Shown here in pieces: positions 51,301-60,300 of a stretch of DNA of 64,000 bases. The stretch spans positions 74,501-138,500 of the forward strand of contig JAWNZC010000179.1 in NCBI GenBank assembly GCA_035771165.1, written 5' to 3'. Position 1 is the first letter of the stretch, and every line of letters starts with the position of its first letter. The position numbers were made by a program, and so were the translations under genes. The DNA comes from Paragorgia papillata. Its lineage: Eukaryota > Cnidaria > Anthozoa > Scleralcyonacea > Coralliidae. Under the pieces are notes generated by a model that did no database searches, was not told where the DNA came from, and worked only from the letters and a program-made list of their open reading frames with translations.

Positions 51301-54300
51301 TGCCGCACACGTAGTGTGCCCCTGTTTTGCGCCCTTGTTAAATATTCTGAAAGAAACCCAGACGGCGCCCCTCTCCCTAATGACACCACCCCTAATACGA
51401 AGCCAGTCCGACTCTGACAGCAATATATTACGTTTTAGAACTATGGATGATTCTTCACTTACTGCAACAGGATCAACTGCGGCAATCAGAGACGAGAATA
51501 GAAGCATCTGTAGCAAATTGATATTAAGATCAGTAGTTGCCCAAAGAGTGAGACCTAGAGTAAAATATCAGAATTATAAGGACTTATTAACCGAATGCGA
51601 GGTCTGTACGGGAAAGTATTTGCCTGAGGTTTTCGTACAGACCGAGCGACGAAGGAGCGAGGTTTGTGCGATAAAACCGAGGGAAAATACTTTCCCGTAC
51701 AGACGGAGCAAACGAGGTTAATAAGGAATTTATTATATGGCTATTGGTTCATTTTATTTTTAAGTTTCGAGCGTTGTTTTTGTCTTCGGAGTATGCTGGT
51801 GTTTACCTTACCTGTTAAGTTTTTCGTGTCGCCTCTTGGCCTTCTCGTTTACACCAGTTCGGCTTTTATTTGTCGTGTTTTTAGATAAACAGCTTTAAAG
51901 AAAACCAGCAGTAATGTTCCAACACATTTTATTGTTCAGAATATTTGAATAAAGATACCGAGTTCTCTTTTATTTGTATTCAAATCAGCTCAGAAATTTT
52001 CCCGCCAAAACTTACGCAGGGCCGAGAAAAAAGCGTATTGACCCGAGGTCAATATCGTAAAAATCCCAACCTCTCGGGAACCAATCAGCGTGCGTCGTTT
52101 TGCGTACGGACCGGAAATCAAACCCAGCCATATAATAAAATGAATTATTCACTGCCATGTATAGTAATAATAGAAGAATAAATTTGAAAGCAGTTTAACA
52201 GTTGAGGTAAAATCTATCTTACACACCTGTATAACAGAATTTGAGAAAACTAACTTACCAACAGTAAAAGTATTGAAAAGTGTCCCCTATAAGAAGAAAA
52301 CATAGAAAAGATTAGTAACAGTGTACTACAATAATTATTAATCTTTCCATCTTTTACTAAATATAAGGTATAAGATATAGGATAGAAGAAATAGGATATA
52401 GGATAGAAGAAATAGGATATAGGATAGAAGATATAGGATATAGGATATAGGATATAAGTTATAAGAAATAGGATATAAGATTTTGGATATAAGAAATAGG
52501 ATATAAGATATAGGTTATTGATATAGGATAGAAGAAATAGGATATAGGATAGAAGATATAGGATATAGGATATAAGTTATAAGAAATAGGATATAAGATT
52601 TTGGATATAAGAAATAGGATATAAGATATAGGTTATTATAGGATATAAGATATAGGATATAAGATATAGGATATAAGATAAGATATACGGTATAAGATAT
52701 AGGATATAAAATATAGGATATAAGATATAAGATATAGGATATAAGATATAAGATATAAGATATAGGATATAGGATATAAGATATAAGATATAGGATATAG
52801 GATATAAGATATAGGATATAGGATATAAGATATAAGATATAGGATATAGGATATAAGATATAGGATATAAAATATAGGATATAAAATATAGGATATAAGA
52901 TATAAGATATAAGATATAGGATATAAGATATAGGATATAGGATATAGGATATAGGATATAAGATATATATAGGATATAAGATATAGGATATAAGATATAC
53001 TGTATATGAGATATCAGATATGAGATATACATGTAGGATATGAGATATAGGGTATAAGATATATATAAGATATAAGATATATATTATATAAGATATGAGA
53101 TATACATTGTAAGATATAAGATATGAGATATAGGGTATAGGATATAAGATATATATAATATATGAGACATAAGATATAAGATATATATTATATAAGATAC
53201 GAGATATACATTGTAAGATATAAGATATGAGATATAGGATATAGGATAAAGAATATGTATAAGATATCATATGGGATATATGATTATACAGTGTAGGATG
53301 TAAAGGCCATTGGTAAATACTTCTTCACATACCACAACAGCAAAAAGTAATATAGTTCCAATGTTGTCAAAAAATGTTCTGGTATGTAGAAAATAACCAG
53401 CTTCTAAAACTATTCTACAAATAGAGTCAACAAAGCAATTAAATTATAGCCTTTCAGTATAGTCATGTAATATTTTACTAACTTAACATCTCACAACTTA
53501 GTATAATGCCTCACAACTTAGCATAACATCTCACAACTTAGCATAACATCTCACAACTTAGCATAACATCTCACAACATAGCATAACATCTCACAACTTA
53601 TTATAACATCTCACAACTTAGCATAACATCTCACAACTTAGCATAACATCTCACAACTTAGCATAACATCTCACAACTTAGTATAACATCTCACAACTTA
53701 GTATAACATCTCACAACTTAGTATAACATCTCACAACTTAGCATAACATCTCACAACTTAGCATAACATCTCACAACTTAGTATAACATCTCACAACTTA
53801 GTATAACATCTCACAACTTAGCATAACATCTCACAACTTAGCATAACATCTCACAACTTAGTATAACATCTCACAACTTAGTATAACATCTCACAACTTA
53901 GTATAACATCTCACAACTTAGCATAACATCTCACAACTTAGCATAACATCTCACAACTTAGTATAACATCTCACAACTTAGTATAACATCTCACAACATA
54001 GTATAACATCTCACAACTTAGCATAACATCTCACAACTTAGTATAACACCTCACAACTTAGTATAACATCTCACAACATAGTATAACATCTCACAACTTA
54101 GCATAACATCTCACAACTTAGTATAACACCTCACAACTTAGTATAACATCTCACAACTTAGTATAACATCTCACAACTTAGCATAACATCTCACAACTTA
54201 GCATAACATCTCACAACTTAGCATAACATCTCACAACTTAGCATAACATCTCACAACTTAGCATAACATCTCACAACTTAGCATAACATCTCACAACTTA

Positions 54301-57300
54301 GCATAACATCTTGCAACTTAGCATAACATCTCGCAACTTAGCATAGCATCTCACAACTGCTCAAGCATAACATCTCACAACTTAGCATAACATCTCACAA
54401 CTTAGCATAACATCTCACAACTTAGCATAACATCTCACAACTTAGTATAACATCTCACAACTGCTCAAGCATAACATCTCACAACTTAGCATAACATCTC
54501 ACAACTTAGTATAACATCTCACAACTTAGCATAACATCTCACAACTTAGCATAACATCTCACAACTGCTCAAGCATAACATCTCACAACTTAGCATAACA
54601 TCTCACAACTTAGTATAACATCTCACAACTTAGCATAACATCTCACAACTTAGCATAACATCTCACAACTTAGCATAACATCTCACAACTTAGCATAACA
54701 TCTCGCAACTTAGCATAACATCTCACAACTTAGCATAACATCTCACAACTTAGCATAGCATCTCACAACTTAGCATAACATCTCACAACTTAGCATAGCA
54801 TCTCACAACTTAGCATAACATCTCACAACTTAGCATAACATCTCACAACTTAGCATAACATCTCACAACTTAGCATAACATCTCACAACTTAGCATAACA
54901 TCTCACAACTTAGCATAACATCTCACAACTTAGCATAACATCTCACAACTTAGCATAGCATCTCACAACTTAGCATAACATCTCACAACTTAGCATAGCA
55001 TCTCACAACTTAGCATAACATCTCACAACTTAGCATAACATCTCACAACTTAGCATAACATCTCAAAACTTAGCATAACATCTCACAACTTAGCATAACA
55101 TCTCACAACTTAGTATAACATCTCACAACTTAGCATAACATCTCACAACTTAGTATAACATCTCACAACTTAGCATAACATCTCACAACTTAGTATAACA
55201 TCTCACAACTTAGCATAGCATCTCACAACTTAGCATAACATCTCACAACTTAGCATAACATCTCACAACTTAGCATAACATCTCACAACTTAGCATAACA
55301 TCTCACAACTTAGCATAACATCTCACAACTTATAGCATTATTACTTACGGTGGTAGTAAGAATAAGAAGAAAATTCTTGAGCTAAAGAATGGAATGGGTG
55401 CTTTATAACCAGAAACGCTATAAGAAATGTAAATACAATATTACATAATGTATTCTCTGTACACATGAATAAATTAGCATGTGTAACTGTCATCTTAACC
55501 CTTTCCCCCCTGGTGTTAGGCAAAGTAAAATAGCAAAGTGGCCAGTATTGGGGGAAAAGTGGCCAGCTAGGGGGGAAAGTTGCCCTGGGCTCCCAACTTG
55601 AGAAGGGCACCGCAAAATGTTTGACATTTGAGTTTTTGACGTAAGAAAACACGAACTTCATTTTTAGCCAACCCATATGACATCATTTTCCCCAGGCCCC
55701 ACAATTTCTCTCAGTGGCCGGGACTCACACTAATTTGTTTCATTATAATCAACATTCGTGTGCAAACAGCACTACTATACACTTAAAAACTATTTTAACT
55801 GGAAGTACAGTAAAATGGGTCAAATTACAATTGGACTATTTCAGTAAAGAGTATGATTAGTACATATACTTACTATGAAAGTCCACCAAGCACTACGCCA
55901 AGCAAAATAATCATACTAACATAAAAAAATGAAAACAAATATATATGTACTATATATTAATAATTATACATAATATTATACTGAAGATTTCCTTAAAAAT
56001 AGCAATTCTTCAAAAGTACGGTAGTAGACCCCAGAAAGTACACTTAACAGCAAATTTTAGATGCCCTTTACAGTCAAAATGGAAACACCTTACTACTTCT
56101 GTAGTTGGTTGTGTATAAATGTGTTTCTGTAGCCATAAAAGTCACCAATTCTTGATGTATATTCGTCTGTTGGTATCGATTTGGGATAAGCATCCCTTCT
56201 ATTACAGGGTTCTGCCCACGATGGGCGGTGCCCAGCACTCACGCCAAAACGGACCCTTCCACCCAGCACTCGAAATATGCAATAAGAAAACCCCATGTGT
56301 TGTATTTTTTATATATCTTTTAATTAATGTACATCATTTTGTATTTTTTGTCCTTGGTTAATAATTTTTTTTATTGAAACAATATTATTTGGTGAAATTC
56401 AGCACCACAACGCACACAATATTAGCTACCAGACTTGTGATTCGGTGAAATACGATATTCCTTCAAAGCCAGATTGGATTGTCTGATACTTGGGTAAGGC
56501 TCTAATCACTTCGCACTTTGTTTATTAATACCTGTAATATAACACACCGGCGTTGATAGTCGTAGAACATACGCAGGAAACCTTGCCCTAACTTTACGTA
56601 GAGAATTCGTCATGCTGTATATTTAGTCTGACAAAATTGTGAGACACATGATGTAAAGGATTATGAATTTCACTTGCTCACATTTGGAAAATATCATTTT
56701 CAGATTACTAATTTTCACATATTCTTGGGGGGGGGGGGGGGGGGGGGGGGGGGTTGAGCCCCCGGGCCTGTAGGTACCCGGCACTCACATGCTCCTGGGC
56801 ATGCACTTTCATGAAGCGCTTCTTTAGTCTATCTCTCTTTCTGTGCTTAACAGTGGAAGTCACATGTACGTATTGCGTACCTATTTTTCCAATACAGTCT
56901 TAAAACTGGGTAGACTTGCAATACAAGAGCTCGAAGGCGTTTGCATGTCCATGGTAGTACCTAGCAAAGTATCATCTAAGAATGCGGGAGAAGTCGAAGA
57001 ATTGGAAAATACGATGAAACCGAGAAATTTGAGAGCAATTTGAGAATATACATATGCATTGATATAATAAAAGATAAACACGATTTAAGCACCAGAGTGG
57101 AACGGAAAGTACCAGACTGAACCAAAGAGCACCAGAGTGGAACAGAGAGCACCAGAATGGAACAGAGAGAACCAGAATGGAACAGAGAGCACCAGAGTAG
57201 AACAGAGAGCACCAGAGTGGAACAGAAAGCATCAGAGTGGAACAGAAAGCACCAGAGTGGAACAGAAAGCACCAGAGTGGAACAGAAAGCACCAGAGTGG

Positions 57301-60300
57301 AACAGAAAGCACCAGAGTGGAACAGAAAGCACTAGAGTGGAACAGAAAGCACCAGAGTGGAACAGAAAGCACTAGAGTGCAACAGAAAGCACCAGAGTGG
57401 AACAGAAAGCACCAGAGTGGAACAGAAAGCACCAGAGTGGAACAGAAAGCACTAGAGTGGAACAGAAAGCACCAGAGTGGAACAGAAAGCACTAGAGTGC
57501 AACAGAAAGCACCAGAGTGCAACAGAAAGCACCAGAGTGGAACAGAAAGCACCAGAGTTGAACAGAAAGCACCATAGTGGAACAGCAAGCACCAGAGTGC
57601 AACAGAAAGCATCAGACTGGAACAGAAAGCACCAAAGTGGAACAGCAAGCACCAGCGTGCAACAGAAAGCATCAGAGTGGAACAGAAAGCACCAGAGTGG
57701 AACAGAAAGCACCAGAGTTCAACAGAAAGCACCAGAGTGGAACAGAAAGCACCAGAGTGGAACAGAGAGCACCAGAGTGGACAGCTGGCAAAATCCATCT
57801 GTCTTTATTAGTTTGATTTGGTGTCTGGTTTAAAATTTGAAGAAGCTTGTTATGCTCAGGTGAGTACAGGTATAAGCAGGGCTTGAAATTTGCGGTATCC
57901 ACGGGATGCTAGATTTTAATTTTGGATGCTAGAAGTCTTAGCTTCAGTGTCCCAACGGGATTCAATAAAAATTTGGATAGCGCACAGCCACATAATCTGA
58001 AGTAACGTCTTACAATGTAGCCTAACGTCTTACAATGTAGCGTAACGTCTTACAATGTAGCCTAACGTCTTACAATGTAGCGTAACGTCTTACAATGTAA
58101 CGTAACGTCTTACAATGTAACATAACGTCTTACAATGTAACATAACGTCTTACAATGTAACGTAACGTCTTACAATGTAGCGTAACGTCTTACAATGTAA
58201 CATAACGTCTTACAATGTAACGTAACGTCTTACAATGTAGCGTAACGTCTTACAATGTAGCGTAACGTCTTACAATGTAACATAACGTCTTACAATGTAA
58301 CATAACGTCTTACAATGTAGCGTAATGTCTTATAATGTAGTGTAACGTCTTATAATGTAACGTAACGTCTTATAATGTAACGTAACGTCTTAAAACGTAA
58401 GGTAACTGCAAGTATTGTCACAATCTGTTATAGTTAATTTTAGATATTGCAAGTTGAGATGTTTAGTATTCAAAAGTGGGATACTAGATTTCAAGGACGG
58501 ATACCAAATTCAGAAACCTGGTATCCACTTGGATACTGCCAAAAATTGAAAATTTTACGCCCTGATCATCTATAAAATTGTGTAGCTTTGGAATAAAAAA
58601 TCATTAAATAAGAGGCATGAGACAAAAGTGTAATGTCCGTTACGACTCCTGCATGTAATGTCCATTACACACAAAATCATCATTTATTCCAAAAAGGTTA
58701 AAATTTTATCCAATATGTACAAATATATTTTAAAGTATGTACATATAGATTCACACTTCAGGTATTTTGATGCAACAATCATTGTAATTGAGATGATAAT
58801 TTTGTTTGAAAATGTATTAAAATAGGCGTGTCTTTTCTGGAGTAATGTCCGTTACATAATTGTAATTGTAAATATATGAAATTTGACAACATACTTTGAA
58901 CAATTAATCAGTTGTACTCCAATTGTTGTTGTTCAATTATCAGAATTTCTAATTCAAAATGAATTGACACTGACAGTGAACAAGGGATTGCTCTTCCCAG
59001 TGGCGCCGGCAGGACTGGCATATTGGGGGGGGGGAGGGATTTAGGGGGGTCCAGGGGCAGCCCCCTCCGGAAAATTTTGAAATCTCAAACTTTCTACAAT
59101 GCCATTTCCTTAGTTTTCGGGAGCAACTATAGACGAAAATTCAATTAGCTATCGGCAGGCAAATGACGTAAGTTTTGCAGAACGAAACATGGCGATGTTA
59201 ATAACATGGAAAAATATCTTCAATTTTCCTTAGGAACGTGAGAAACCGAACTTTTACTGAGATTAATACTAATAGTTCATATTTGATATTTATTTATATT
59301 AAGTAAATAGTCACTGTAAATTCCATCTTCTAGGGGCAGCAACGTGAAATTGATCGACCAAACTTTCAGCGTTCAGATTTGAAAGTATTTTTTTTTAATT
59401 ATTCTCCCCCCCAACATGTTCCTTACCGAAACTCAAATATGGTCCTGGTGACGATGGTGGGGGGGGGGGGGGGGCACACACACCCTTGCCCCCCCCCCTT
59501 CCCGGTGCCACTGGCTCTTCCATGTACAAAAAAAACTCACCATGACTCTGGAACAAACTTGGACAATGTGGTTGTCATATGAAAACCTATTGAAAATAAA
59601 AAGCTAGATCAGTATAAACTCTTACAGTCAAACGGGATGTTCTTTACCGTGCTACCTCGCAATATTGCAATCAACATTGCAATGTTGCTCTCAATATTGC
59701 AATGTTGCACAGTAACGAACATCCGGTTTGACTGTAAAGCTGAAACATGTTAACAGTAAGGGTCTGCTGGGGTTCTTTTGGAGAGAATCAGAGATGTGTT
59801 GGAATTCCAAACAAAATGCACACAAAAAATAATATAGTATCGTTTCCCATTATTAATCTATCCCATGGGCCCTCCATATGCAGGGGCGTAGTGTGTAGGT
59901 TGTGTGGCACACCCCTGCCCCCTCCCCCCCCCCCCCACACACACACGCATACTTTTTGGGAAATTTGTCTATAAAACAGAGATTCTGTTGAGAAAAACGC
60001 AATAAGAAATTGGTTGGTAATGCATTGCAGTTTTTTTATAAGGGTTAGGGAATGGTCACGTGTGCTCTATGGGATATAGAGTCCCAAGAATTAGATAGGT
60101 CACAAGGGGCTGGAACCGTCTTAAAGACTGGTTGCAACCACAAAGAAGTTTTAATTTTAACTATAAATATTTTGTGTTTTTTTTTCATCTAGCACGTTTA
60201 CCAGATAATTTACTCTATATAGACTACAGTAGTGACTCTATTGAATTCATTAGTGACTCTATTCTTGATGAATCGATTTACACTATGGAGTATAGAGCAT

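Noticed and set aside
53481..55332. CRISPR-like regularity of 20-bp units
   Set aside because: Units are contiguous with no variable spacers, and the window is eukaryotic. It is a minisatellite.
57137..57833. Glu/Gln/Asn-rich repeat protein frames on both strands
   Set aside because: A 20-bp unit with perfect register gives open frames of 20-residue period on both strands. No start context, no homology, and it lies inside an intron.
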